From Salinicoccus hispanicus (lineage in GTDB: Bacteria; Bacillota; Bacilli; Staphylococcales; Salinicoccaceae): 64,000 nt of DNA. Shown one piece after another: positions 46,935 through 55,636 of this stretch. The notes beneath the pieces are model-generated. The model did no database searches, was not told the DNA's origin, and was given only the letters and a program-made list of their open reading frames with translations. The stretch is taken from the NCBI RefSeq assembly GCF_009831115.1, contig NZ_WUUK01000002.1, forward strand, positions 186,001 through 250,000. The letters are read 5' to 3'. The translations under genes were made by a program, and so were the position numbers. The number at the start of each line of letters is the position of its first letter. Position 1 is the stretch's first letter.

Positions 46935-48033
46935 CAGACAACGTCCAAGCATGCTGCTCGGCATCATCTTTATAGGTGTACTGCTGCTGAACGGCCTGTA
47001 TTACATGATGCCCTTTGAAGCAGTGAATCCATATGAATACCTGAGCGGCAGCAATCTGAGCAGCTACCAGGTGCTCGATATATTCATCGGTGGTGCCATT
47101 GTGCCGCTCGTGGCACTTGCCATCGGCTACACCATCCATGAATTCAAGGACTACGGCATCGGCAACCTGGCCAAGATTACGGCCTTCGTACTCGCGCTCG
47201 GCATCGTCCAGACCTTTTTCATCTTTGCCTTCGACTTTCTGCCGGGCCTTGCACTGATGACACTGGTCGCCCTGTTTTTCCTGCGCACCGGATTTGCAGT
47301 CACATTCATTTCAGGCATGGCGCTTTTCCTGTTCCATCTGGTGGCGAATATACTGGTCGGCTTTTTTGCCAATATCGGTTCACCAAGCGACATCATCTAT
47401 ACGGCCCTGCAGGACGTCAACAACTACACAAGTGTCTTTACGAACTCCGATTACTTTGCGATGATTGGCCTGAATATCGAAATCTTTTCGGGCAATGGTG
47501 CAAGTACACTGTATACGCTCGTTTTCACCGTACTGCCATGGCTTCTTGTCGGCATAAGCCTTGGCCAGGTCGGCATTGCAAGATTCGCCAGATCGAACCT
47601 TCTGCTCAATACACTGCTGTTCATCCTCCTGGCAGGCGGCGGCATAGCGATAAAAATCATCCAGGTGCTGACACTCGGCAGCTACAGCGGCCGGCTGCTG
47701 GCAGAAAACTTCGGCGGACCGGTACTCGCACTCGGATATTTTGTACTGCTGATCCAGCTGACCACGATGGTGCCGGCACGGATTCTCGAAATTTTCCGGC
47801 GCATGGGAAGATATGCACTGACACTCTATATTTTATCCAACGTCATCTTCATGCTGATATTCTACGGTATCGGAATGCGGCTGTATGGAGAGGTGGAAAT
47901 CACCGGCATGGTCTGGATTGCGCTCATGCTCTATATTTTCCTCATGGTGCTCGCGACAGTCATGCATAGATATCAGATAAGCAGCCTGGAAAATTTATTC
48001 ACCAATAATTCTGAAAATGGAATCAACAAATAG
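46924..48033 (+). CDS. Multi-pass membrane protein, DUF418/YeiB-like C-terminus
   Basis: A 369-residue protein with about ten hydrophobic segments. The C-terminal third (FRRMGRYALTLYILSNVIFMLIFYG, then a buried helix and SSLENLF near the end) resembles the DUF418 domain of YeiB-type acyltransferase-fold proteins; the rest is only generally similar. The function is unknown. GGAG 9 bases upstream supports the TTG at 46924; ATG 46909 is possible but lacks a ribosome site. It overlaps the end of addA by 11 bases, so it is expressed with addBA. I do not recall it at this place in Staphylococcus. Confidence 0.6.
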   Translation: MINDRQRPSMLLGIIFIGVLLLNGLYYMMPFEAVNPYEYLSGSNLSSYQVLDIFIGGAIVPLVALAIGYTIHEFKDYGIGNLAKITAFVLALGIVQTFFIFAFDFLPGLALMTLVALFFLRTGFAVTFISGMALFLFHLVANILVGFFANIGSPSDIIYTALQDVNNYTSVFTNSDYFAMIGLNIEIFSGNGASTLYTLVFTVLPWLLVGISLGQVGIARFARSNLLLNTLLFILLAGGGIAIKIIQVLTLGSYSGRLLAENFGGPVLALGYFVLLIQLTTMVPARILEIFRRMGRYALTLYILSNVIFMLIFYGIGMRLYGEVEITGMVWIALMLYIFLMVLATVMHRYQISSLENLFTNNSENGINK

Positions 48034-48050
48034 ATATAGTCTGTTATAAT
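48023..48050 (+). promoter_or_regulatory. Putative promoter of the FAH-family gene
   Basis: TCAACA (48023-48028) is followed after 16 bases by TATAAT (48045-48050) with an extended TGT. It overlaps the 3' end of the preceding gene. Confidence 0.5.
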
Positions 48051-48082
48051 AAAAGAAATACACATATTAAGGAGCGTATTCC

Positions 48083-48985
48083 ATGAAATTTCTAACATTC
48101 GATTATCGGGATCATACGTACTATGGCGTTAAAGTGAAACGTGAGGAAAGTGCATGGATTCTTCCGAAGCTTTTTGAAGCTTTTGGAGATGAAGAAAATT
48201 ATCCCAAAACATTGTTAGAAGGTATTTCCAAGTACCACACATTGGATTTCCAGGAACATGTCCGAAAATTAGTGGAAAAGGCACAGCAGTCAGGCAAAGC
48301 AGACAAGTACAAGGCGCCATTCAACGAAATTACATTCCGCGCACCCGTGACGCCACCCAACAACGTCATCGCATTCGGAAGAAACTATAAGTCCCACGCG
48401 GAAGAGCTGAACAACGAAGTGCACAGCCTGTACGTATTCACAAAGGCGGCGACAAGTCTTGTGGGGGACGAGGAGACCATCCCGAATCATCAGGACATCA
48501 CGTCACAGCTCGACTATGAAGGGGAGCTCGGTGTGGTCATCGGCAAGCGTGCCGAGAAGATCCAGAGTTCAATGGCGCTTGACTATATATATGGATATAC
48601 GATCATCAACGATATTACAGCAAGAGATCTTCAGAAAGAGCATCATCAGGCATTCCTTTCAAAAAGCCTGAAGGGTGGATGTCCGATGGGACCGTTCATC
48701 GTCACGAAGGATGAGCTGCCGAACCCGGAGCAGACGTCCATCGTCACGAAAGTCAATGGCAAGATCCGCCAGGATGGCAGTACCAGGGAAATGGTGCTGA
48801 AACTGGATGAGCTGATTGCGGAAGTATCCAAGTATGTCACGCTCGAGCCGGGCGATGTCATCGCTACAGGTACACCAAGCGGAGTGGGTGCAGGCATGAA
48901 GCCGCCCGAGTATTTGCAGCCCGGTGATGAAGTGCGCGTTTCGATCAATGGTATCGGTACATTGACGACATATATCGGCAAGTAA
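48083..48985 (+). CDS. Fumarylacetoacetate hydrolase family protein
   Basis: A 300-residue FAH-fold enzyme. The metal and active-site region includes [13 protein letters not shown] near residue 96, [15 protein letters not shown] near 143 with the metal-binding glutamates, DITARDLQ near 179, and the C-terminal [19 protein letters not shown] near 263. Relatives act as acylpyruvate hydrolases, oxaloacetate decarboxylases or hydratases; the substrate is not clear and no aromatic degradation genes are nearby. AAGGAG precedes the ATG. Confidence 0.88.
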   Translation: MKFLTFDYRDHTYYGVKVKREESAWILPKLFEAFGDEENYPKTLLEGISKYHTLDFQEHVRKLVEKAQQSGKADKYKAPFNEITFRAPVTPPNNVIAFGRNYKSHAEELNNEVHSLYVFTKAATSLVGDEETIPNHQDITSQLDYEGELGVVIGKRAEKIQSSMALDYIYGYTIINDITARDLQKEHHQAFLSKSLKGGCPMGPFIVTKDELPNPEQTSIVTKVNGKIRQDGSTREMVLKLDELIAEVSKYVTLEPGDVIATGTPSGVGAGMKPPEYLQPGDEVRVSINGIGTLTTYIGK

Positions 48986-49039
48986 TCTGTCCTGAAATAT
49001 GATAAGATATTGATGATTCATATTTGAAAGGAAGATTCG

Positions 49040-49414
49040 ATGATACACTTGCATTTGACAGCAATCGTGCTGGCAGTCATCCTATTCATCATCACATACA
49101 ATTCAGTGGATACTCCGGATGGCCAGTCGACCTACTCGAAACCGCTGCATATGGTTTTGAGACTCATCTACCTCATAGTGATCTTCACAGGTCTGATGAT
49201 GTTCCTCGATTTCGGCAGCAGCGACCAGATGATGTACGGTCTGAAGTTCCTGGCGGGCCTCGTTTCCATCGGGCTGATGGAGATGGCACTGGTCAGGCAG
49301 CGCAAATCCGGAACCGGCCGAACAATGGTCATCATACTGACAGTATTTCTGATTGTGACAATCGCCCTTGGCATCTATTTGCCGGCAGGTCCGTTGAGCG
49401 CACTTTTCTCATAG
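49040..49414 (+). CDS. YisL family membrane protein (DUF1516)
   Basis: A 124-residue protein with four hydrophobic helices, starting MIHLHLTAIVLAVILFIITY, with the conserved HMVLRLIYLIVIFTGLMM block near residue 42. It matches YisL/DUF1516, found after the FAH gene in staphylococci too. Function unknown. AAAGGAAG precedes the ATG, and a clear terminator follows. Confidence 0.85.
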   Translation: MIHLHLTAIVLAVILFIITYNSVDTPDGQSTYSKPLHMVLRLIYLIVIFTGLMMFLDFGSSDQMMYGLKFLAGLVSIGLMEMALVRQRKSGTGRTMVIILTVFLIVTIALGIYLPAGPLSALFS

Positions 49415-49430
49415 GCTGCCGAAGGGTTCA

Positions 49431-49456
49431 GGCACTCTTTACAGAGTGCCTTTTTT
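49431..49456 (+). terminator. Terminator after yisL
   Basis: GGCACTCT pairs with AGAGTGCC around TTAC, followed by six T. Confidence 0.9.
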
Positions 49457-49546
49457 AATGTAAATTTGTGAACGTTTATTGACATGGGCTTATTTTGAAA
49501 TTTTATCTAGTATACTGTCATTATAAAAATAGAAGGTAGGATAGCA

Positions 49547-50950
49547 ATGAAGAAACTAGTGATATATATGGCGGTCCTGCTTGCAGGCGTTGGCATCTTC
49601 AGTCCCGAAGCCTCTGCACAGGATGGAGAGGCTGAGCGCATCTATACGATCATTGTGGACCGTTTTCTGAATGGTGATGATTCCAATGATATCAACGTTA
49701 CGGAGGATATGAGCGAGGCATTGCCGTTCGGTGGCGACTTTATAGGCATCGAGAACAACCTGGGCTACATACAGGAGATGGGTTTTGACACTCTGATGCT
49801 CTCTCCGGTATTTGACAAAGCCGATGACGACTATCTCGGCTACAATGTTGAAAACTATGAAGAGATCGAAGCGGCATTCGGCGGGGCGGAGGCATTCCAG
49901 AGTCTCATCGATGCCGCCCACGAACGTGGCATGGAAGTCGTGGTCGATATGCCGGTAACGGCAGTCGATGGCTATGAAACTCTGGATGATCCGGTACTCA
50001 ATGACATTCAGCAGAGCTATTATGACATGGTGGACGCCCGTTTCATCGATCTGACTGATGCCGATAACCAGGTGCGATATCAGGCGATGGCCCGGACATT
50101 CGTCGATACTTATGACGTCGATGGTCTGAGCATGAATATCGTCCAGGATGGTCTCGACGCCAGCAGCTTCATGCCGGATGGGGTGAAGACATACGGAATC
50201 GTCGAGGACGGGGGCCTCACTGCCGAAGGTTTCGATCAAACGACCGATCCGGCCATGCGGAGCGCAATCGTTGAAGCATTCAGTACAACAGATACTGAAA
50301 TTCCAGACTACCCGACGGATGATTCGCTGCTGCTTGCAGACCACTGGTTCACAGAGCGTTTTACCATAAATGCAGTCGAAGCGAACATGTTTCCTGGAAA
50401 ACGCATCAGCCAGCTGACAGCCTATCTGTACGGCTACCCCGGTTCCATCGCCTTCCAGTATGGTACGGAAGTTGCCTTCAGCGGCGATGAGGTTCCGGGA
50501 ATCCACCCCCAGATGGATCTGTGGACCGATCAGGAAGTCGTCGACTATATCGTATCGCTCAATGAAGTATTGTCAAAACACCCGCAGCTGTATCAGGCAG
50601 AGCGTGAACTTATAAAAAATGAAGACGGTCATTACGTCCAGCGTTATCATACTTCCGATGTCGACTTCATTTTAAACATCAACGATACTTCCGTGACAAA
50701 GAATGTCGGAATACCGATGGAAGCTGAGGACGAAGGAAAAATGCTCAGTGGACTGCTGATCGGCGATCTTCTGCGCAGCGGCGATATGGAAGGGGAAGAA
50801 TTCCTCGCCGTATTGGACCGCGAGGAAACAGAACTCTACGCAATCATTGAGGAACGCGGATTCAACAACGGCTACCTCTATGCCGGCCTCCTCATCTTCG
50901 GCGGATTCGGCATCTTCATCTGGCTTGTGGCAAGAAAGCGCAAGCGCTAG
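49547..50950 (+). CDS. Membrane-anchored GH13 (alpha-amylase)-like protein, probably catalytically inactive
   Basis: A 467-residue protein with a signal peptide (1-24, cut likely after ASA), a GH13-like barrel, and a C-terminal helix (about 443-462) ending in RKRKR, so it is anchored outside the membrane. The amylase-like start YTIIVDRFLNGDDSND and GYIQEMGFDTLMLSPVFD are clear. Catalytic regions are degraded. Region I reads VVVDMPVTAV instead of DxVxNH. Region II reads VDGLSMN, with N197 at the nucleophile aspartate and S195 at the arginine. Region III reads LLADHW without a GE. Region IV (VEANMFPGKR) lacks NHD. A binding or structural role is more likely than hydrolysis. Confidence 0.8.
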   Translation: MKKLVIYMAVLLAGVGIFSPEASAQDGEAERIYTIIVDRFLNGDDSNDINVTEDMSEALPFGGDFIGIENNLGYIQEMGFDTLMLSPVFDKADDDYLGYNVENYEEIEAAFGGAEAFQSLIDAAHERGMEVVVDMPVTAVDGYETLDDPVLNDIQQSYYDMVDARFIDLTDADNQVRYQAMARTFVDTYDVDGLSMNIVQDGLDASSFMPDGVKTYGIVEDGGLTAEGFDQTTDPAMRSAIVEAFSTTDTEIPDYPTDDSLLLADHWFTERFTINAVEANMFPGKRISQLTAYLYGYPGSIAFQYGTEVAFSGDEVPGIHPQMDLWTDQEVVDYIVSLNEVLSKHPQLYQAERELIKNEDGHYVQRYHTSDVDFILNINDTSVTKNVGIPMEAEDEGKMLSGLLIGDLLRSGDMEGEEFLAVLDREETELYAIIEERGFNNGYLYAGLLIFGGFGIFIWLVARKRKR

Positions 50951-51016
50951 ATTTTCTTTTCTGTATTGATTTCGATGGCACAAACGGTAATAGCCGATCC
51001 TATCAACTTCAAAAAT

Positions 51017-51046
51017 AAATCCCTCCTGGAGATCCAGGAGGGATTT
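51017..51046. terminator. Bidirectional terminator between the GH13-like gene and cdr
   Basis: AAATCCCTCCTGG pairs perfectly with CCAGGAGGGATTT around AGAT. The convergent genes lie on either side. Confidence 0.85.
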
Positions 51047-51055
51047 TCATATTCT

Positions 51056-52402
51056 TTATCCATCTTTCAGTCTATTCATCTTTTCCATCGTCTTGTATCC
51101 TACCATGTTGAGTACACTTTTTGGGCTGGAGTAGGGTGGGGAATAGGCGACTTCGATATTGGCAAGATCCATGGCGGTTCCCCCGAGACGGATATGGGCG
51201 GAGAGGACGTCGATGCGCTTATCGACGCCTTCGGTGCCGACGACAGCTGCACGCAGTATCTTGCCGTCACTTTGAGCCACATGGAGACGGACATGGATCG
51301 GTACGCTGTCCGCCATATATCCCGCCTTATTCTTCTGCTTGTGATCGATGACGAAGTGCGGATACTCTTTTAGTTCTGATATTTCGAGCCCCAGTGTAGC
51401 AATATCATAGTCGAAGAACCTGATGATGTTGGTACCGAGCAGTCCTTCGAAGTGCGCCGTCTTATCGCCGCTGATCTGGTTGCTGATGACATAGGCCATG
51501 CGGTGGGCACTCCACGCCAGTGCGACGTTGACCGGACGGTCGACATGCTGGTAGGAAGTTTCTATCGCATCGCCGACGGCATAGATCTCTTCATGATTGG
51601 TCCGTCCGTACTGGTCGACGCAAACATAGCCCGCATCATTCATGGCAACATCCGAATCTTTCAGGAAGTCGGTCCGTGGTGTAATGCCGATGCCGGCAAC
51701 AATCATCGGCGCATCAATCTCTTCACCCGTGGACAGGGTGGCAATATCGCCATCCACGTCCAGAATCTCTGCATTCAGCTTTACATCGACACCCTTTGCT
51801 TCCAGTTCATCGGCAATAAAACCACTCATATCAGACTCAAGCGGATGATACAGATTTTCCGCACGATGGACTAGGGTCACCCTGATGCCGCGCCTGACAA
51901 GGTTTTCGACCATCTCAAGCCCGATATACCCGCCGCCCACAACGACAGCGCGTTCAATGTTCTTATTTTCAATATGCGCCTTGATTTCATCGAGATGTTC
52001 AAGCGAATGGAGCACAAACGCCTGGGGCACATCAAGCAGAGTTGGGATGGTGCGTGGTGCACCGCCCGGCGACAGAACGAGATAATCGTACTCCGCCTCG
52101 AATGTTCCCCCGTTCAATACATCTTTGACCTGGATGGTTTTGCTGCCCGCATCGACGCCGATCACCTGATGATGCGTTTTGACAATGATATCACGCTCAA
52201 GAAAACTTTCCGGTGTCGCCGCAATAAGCTGATCGCGCTCTGCCACCTCGCCCCCGATATGGTAGGGGAGACCGCAGTTGCCGTAGCTGATATCGCGTCC
52301 TTTTTCATAAATGGTGATGTCGATATCCGGATCGATCCTGCGCAATTGTGCAGCGGTCGTTGCACCACCTGCAACACCGCCTACAATGATCACTTTAGGC
52401 AT
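51056..52402 (-). CDS. cdr: Coenzyme A disulfide reductase
   Basis: A 448-residue pyridine nucleotide-disulfide oxidoreductase. Staphylococci use CoA as a main low-molecular-weight thiol, and Cdr keeps it reduced with NADPH. It has the FAD motif VIIVGGVAGGATTAAQLRR, a single active-site cysteine C43 in YGNCGLPY, and the second Rossmann motif AVVVGGGYIGLEMVENL near 153. A GTG at 52408 is in frame, but GGAG 7 bases upstream fits ATG 52402. It follows degV after 2 bases on the same strand. Confidence 0.95.
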   Translation of the reverse strand: MPKVIIVGGVAGGATTAAQLRRIDPDIDITIYEKGRDISYGNCGLPYHIGGEVAERDQLIAATPESFLERDIIVKTHHQVIGVDAGSKTIQVKDVLNGGTFEAEYDYLVLSPGGAPRTIPTLLDVPQAFVLHSLEHLDEIKAHIENKNIERAVVVGGGYIGLEMVENLVRRGIRVTLVHRAENLYHPLESDMSGFIADELEAKGVDVKLNAEILDVDGDIATLSTGEEIDAPMIVAGIGITPRTDFLKDSDVAMNDAGYVCVDQYGRTNHEEIYAVGDAIETSYQHVDRPVNVALAWSAHRMAYVISNQISGDKTAHFEGLLGTNIIRFFDYDIATLGLEISELKEYPHFVIDHKQKNKAGYMADSVPIHVRLHVAQSDGKILRAAVVGTEGVDKRIDVLSAHIRLGGTAMDLANIEVAYSPPYSSPKSVLNMVGYKTMEKMNRLKDG

Positions 52403-52404
52403 CG

Positions 52405-53247
52405 TCACACTCCTTCATTGAAATAGAACATTGCTACTGTACCGTTCCCGGTATGGCTGCTGATTGTCGGTCCGATCGTGCTGATTTTGACTTCCGTGAC
52501 TTTTGTCTCATCAAGTATCTTCTGCCTCAGCTGTTCGGCCTGGGACTCTGCATTGGCCTGCGTGATATGTACATCATGCGAGACATTGTCTGCAATCAGG
52601 TGCTGGACCATACTGCCGTACACCTTTTTGATGCCGCGGTGTTTTTCAAGGGGCACCAGTCTGCCTTCTTCAACGTGAAGCAGCGGCTTGATGTTGAGCA
52701 GTCCACCGAGGAACGCCTGACCCTTCGACAGACGGCCACCTTGGGACAGATAGTCGAGATCGTGGACCGTAAAGAAGTGGCGGATGGCTTTGACATCCTT
52801 CTCCACTTTCGCCACAAGTTCATCCTTGCCGAGTCCTTCTTCCACATAAGCATGCGCACGTTCGACAATCATGCCGAGTCCATAGCTTACCGCTTTCGTA
52901 TCCATAAGGGTGATGTCAGCCTCAGGATGATCTTCAAGTATCGTATCGCGTGCAATGACTGCGCTCTGATACGTTCCTGAGAGTTCACTGGAAAGCGCGA
53001 TATAGAGTATGGGTTCATTCTGTTTCACATATTTCAGAAATACTTTTGTAAAATCCTCGGGGTTGGCCTGACTGGTCAGCGGACGCTTGCCGTCCGTAAT
53101 GGTCTGCAGTACTTCCTCACTTGAAATTTCGTGCTGGTCCAGATAATCCTTATCACCAATGGTGATTTTAAGAGGTATCATTTCAATATCCATCGTTTTC
53201 AGTGCCTCTAGGGAAATATCCGAACAGCTGTCTACAATTAATTGCAT
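52405..53247 (-). CDS. DegV family fatty-acid-binding protein (FakB-like)
   Basis: A 280-residue DegV protein. This family binds fatty acids and presents them to the kinase FakA. It has the N-terminal VDSCSDIS motif, LTSQANPEDF near 58, SSELSGTYQSA near 84, and the family block HDLDYLSQGGRLSKGQAFLGGLLNIKPLL near 161. The fatty acid preference is unknown. AAGGGAG precedes the ATG. It is in one transcript with cdr, probably preceded by the HAD gene 19 bases upstream. Confidence 0.9.
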   Translation of the reverse strand: MQLIVDSCSDISLEALKTMDIEMIPLKITIGDKDYLDQHEISSEEVLQTITDGKRPLTSQANPEDFTKVFLKYVKQNEPILYIALSSELSGTYQSAVIARDTILEDHPEADITLMDTKAVSYGLGMIVERAHAYVEEGLGKDELVAKVEKDVKAIRHFFTVHDLDYLSQGGRLSKGQAFLGGLLNIKPLLHVEEGRLVPLEKHRGIKKVYGSMVQHLIADNVSHDVHITQANAESQAEQLRQKILDETKVTEVKISTIGPTISSHTGNGTVAMFYFNEGV

Positions 53248-53266
53248 ATCATCTGCTCCCTTCTTT

Positions 53267-54079
53267 TTATAGTTTCAATTTGAAAAAGTCATTCAGAAAA
53301 TGGCCGATGCCGTCATTGTTATTTGTATCCGCTCTATGGTTTGCGACTTCGTGGATTTCGTCGATGGCGTTGCCCATGGCGACACCATGCTCGACATAGC
53401 GCAGCATTTCAGTGTCGTTATCCTCATCGCCGAATGCGATCGTGTGCTTTCTGTCGATATTGAGGTAGCCGCGGCAGTAGTCGACACCGACCGCCTTGTT
53501 GATGCCTTTTTTGACAATCTCGATGACCGGGTACGGGGCACCCCAGCGGCGGTGTTCGATTGTTTCTGCAAACAGGTCATCCAGTGCCTGGCGGATACCC
53601 GGCACTTCCGGTTCCTCCGCCTGGATGAGGATCGACGTCGGTCCGGTTTCTATATTCTGCGTCAGATCCCCGATCTTGATCTGGGGACTGCCCATGCCGA
53701 AAGCTTCAAACAGCACTTCGTCGTGGTAGTGGATGTAGACGTTGTCCTTCACTTCGGCAATGATGTTCTGTATGTTCAGGTCAGGTACACGTTTGACGAT
53801 TTCCCTGGCCACTTCAAGGTCCAGCTCTTCGTGTACAGTTTTGAAATAGAGGTCCTGCGGATGGTGGACGAAGGCGCCGTTGAAATTGACGATGGGCGTG
53901 TCCATGCCGAGTTCCCGATAGTAGGGTTCACTCGCTCTATAGGGGCGGCCGGTTGAAATCATGAGTTCATGACCGCGTGTTTTGAGTTCAAATAATACTT
54001 TTTTGGTGAATGAGCTGATGATTTTTTCGTCTGTCAGCAGCGTGCCATCCAGGTCCAGGCATATAAGGTGTTTTTCCAT
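53267..54079 (-). CDS. Cof-type HAD-IIB phosphatase
   Basis: A 270-residue HAD hydrolase of the Cof/YidA group with motif I CLDLDGTLLTDEK at the N-terminus, motif II MISTGRPYR near 42, and the C-terminal motif IV AFGDEDNDTEML near 217. The large C2 cap in between determines the substrate, usually sugar phosphates or flavin nucleotides. AAGGAG 10 bases upstream supports the ATG at 54079 rather than the longer frame. It is probably the first gene of the HAD-degV-cdr operon. Confidence 0.88.
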   Translation of the reverse strand: MEKHLICLDLDGTLLTDEKIISSFTKKVLFELKTRGHELMISTGRPYRASEPYYRELGMDTPIVNFNGAFVHHPQDLYFKTVHEELDLEVAREIVKRVPDLNIQNIIAEVKDNVYIHYHDEVLFEAFGMGSPQIKIGDLTQNIETGPTSILIQAEEPEVPGIRQALDDLFAETIEHRRWGAPYPVIEIVKKGINKAVGVDYCRGYLNIDRKHTIAFGDEDNDTEMLRYVEHGVAMGNAIDEIHEVANHRADTNNNDGIGHFLNDFFKLKL

Positions 54080-54188
54080 TACGTTAGATCTCCTTGTCAA
54101 TATTCATAAAACTATCATATCATTTATGTTTATATAGTGTAATTTTTTTGATATATTAATAGTATATACTCTGGAAGGAGTGAGATAA

Positions 54189-54497
54189 ATGGATAAAGCA
54201 ATGGAAGAAAGCATGATGGGTGCACTCGAGAACGTCATCGATCCTGAACTTGGCATCGATATCGTCAATCTTGGCCTCGTCTATGGTGTACATCTCGATG
54301 AAGATGGTATAGCAGGCGTTGAAATGACTCTGACATCCATGGGCTGCCCGATGGGACCACAGATTGTGGACCAGGTAAAAACAGCACTTTCCGAACTGCC
54401 TGAAGTCGAAGAGACAGAAGTCAACATCGTTTGGAATCCACCATGGGATAAAGATAAAATGAGCCGTTACGCTAAAATTGCACTCGGTGTGAGCTAG
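54189..54497 (+). CDS. DUF59 / MIP18-family metal-sulfur cluster assembly protein
   Basis: A 102-residue DUF59 domain protein with ENVIDPELGIDIVNLGLVYGVHL at the N-terminus and LTSMGCPMGPQIVDQV in the centre, including the conserved cysteine. Relatives (SufT, PaaD) help mature Fe-S proteins. No paa genes are near, so a SufT-like role is the better guess. AAGGAGTGAG precedes the ATG. Confidence 0.9.
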   Translation: MDKAMEESMMGALENVIDPELGIDIVNLGLVYGVHLDEDGIAGVEMTLTSMGCPMGPQIVDQVKTALSELPEVEETEVNIVWNPPWDKDKMSRYAKIALGVS

Positions 54498-54512
54498 GCT
54501 GTCATATAGTAA

Positions 54513-54541
54513 AGTCCTCCTGAATCAGGAGGGCTTTTTTT
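54513..54541 (+). terminator. Terminator of the DUF59 gene
   Basis: GTCCTCCT pairs with AGGAGGGC around GAATC (G-U at one position), followed by at least six T. Confidence 0.88.
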
Positions 54542-54562
54542 ATTGCCGGATATTATTGAAGC

Positions 54563-54595
54563 AAAAAAGTCAGCCGACAGATGTGTCGACTGACT
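54563..54595 (-). terminator. uppP terminator (minus strand)
   Basis: On the minus strand AGTCAGTCGACA pairs with TGTCGGCTGACT (one G-U) around CATC and ends in six T. Confidence 0.8.
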
Positions 54596-54631
54596 TCTCA
54601 TATATTTTGCATGCGCGTGTACGTTGATCCC

Positions 54632-55453
54632 TTAGGTGAATAGTGAGTACAGAATCGAGAATGCACCCAGTGCAAAGCAATAGTATGTGAATATGATCAG
54701 ATTGCCGCGTTCCATTACACCTTGCAGCCACTTCAGGCCGAAGTAGGTAGCGATGATGGCGGCGATGAATGCCAGTGCATAAGGGAGTGCGAGCGTGGCG
54801 ATTTCAGGATCACTGGCGAGATCTCCAATGGAGATGAGTGCTGTTCCGAGTGATACCGGTATATAGAGCAGGAAGACGAACCGGAGCGCGTTCTTCTGGT
54901 TCATTCCGACGCCCATGGCACCGACAAGTGTTGCACCACTTCGGCTGATTCCGGGCATCAGTGCGACACACTGGGATAGCCCGACGATGATGGCATCTTT
55001 TATGTTCAGGTCCCCGTCCCGTCTCTCGCCGCGTTTATTCTTGATGAACCATAGTGCCACACCGGTTACGATCAGCATCAGTCCGACCGTCAGCATGGAG
55101 ACGTTATCGCCGATGATATCCTCAAGCATAATGCCGAGCAGACCGACCGGAATGGTGGCGATGATCAGGTAGATGGTGTAGCGGAAGTCTTCTTTAGCCT
55201 CCGCGTCGCGGGCACCTTTGAATATGTAGCGGCTCAGATTCACGATGATTGCTGTAATATCCTTCCGGTATATGTAGAGGACCGCAATGAGTGAAGCAGT
55301 GTTCAACAGTATTTCAAAAGACAATCCCCTGGCTTCTATGCCGAAGAGCTCCCGGGCGATGACCAGGTGACCGCTTGATGATACGGGTATGGGTTCTGTG
55401 AACCCCTGCAGCAGCCCTAAAAATATATAGCGTATGATTTCAATGATATCCAT
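54632..55453 (-). CDS. uppP: Undecaprenyl-diphosphatase (BacA type)
   Basis: A 273-residue membrane phosphatase that recycles undecaprenyl pyrophosphate for peptidoglycan and teichoic acid synthesis and gives some bacitracin tolerance. Both active-site repeats are present: GLLQGFTEPIPVSSSGHLVIA near residue 13 and the PGISRSGATLVGAM block near 163. AGGAGG precedes the ATG. It is divergent from clpB. Confidence 0.95.
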   Translation of the reverse strand: MDIIEIIRYIFLGLLQGFTEPIPVSSSGHLVIARELFGIEARGLSFEILLNTASLIAVLYIYRKDITAIIVNLSRYIFKGARDAEAKEDFRYTIYLIIATIPVGLLGIMLEDIIGDNVSMLTVGLMLIVTGVALWFIKNKRGERRDGDLNIKDAIIVGLSQCVALMPGISRSGATLVGAMGVGMNQKNALRFVFLLYIPVSLGTALISIGDLASDPEIATLALPYALAFIAAIIATYFGLKWLQGVMERGNLIIFTYYCFALGAFSILYSLFT

Positions 55454-55519
55454 TGTCCAACCTCCTAGAGAACCTAAATTATAATATAAAATAAATGCCT
55501 GCTAAAAGCTATTGATTAC

Positions 55520-55547
55520 TTGAAAAATAATAGGGTAAGTGTATAAT
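55520..55547 (+). promoter_or_regulatory. clpB promoter
   Basis: TTGAAA (55520-55525) is followed after 16 bases by TATAAT (55542-55547), with the CtsR box just downstream. Confidence 0.75.
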
Positions 55548-55556
55548 ATAATTAAA

Positions 55557-55573
55557 GGTCAAAAAAGGTCAAA
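55557..55573 (+). promoter_or_regulatory. CtsR operator of clpB
   Basis: Two direct heptads GGTCAAA (55557-55563 and 55567-55573) are separated by AAA, an exact match to the CtsR pattern RGTCAAA-NAN-RGTCAAA. The box covers the expected transcription start, so CtsR should repress clpB until heat or protein stress. No CIRCE element is seen. Confidence 0.9.
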
Positions 55574-55636
55574 TAAATAATAACCATTATCAAATGGGAG
55601 TAATTGTATTTTATTTTTATTAAAGAGGTGATATTT

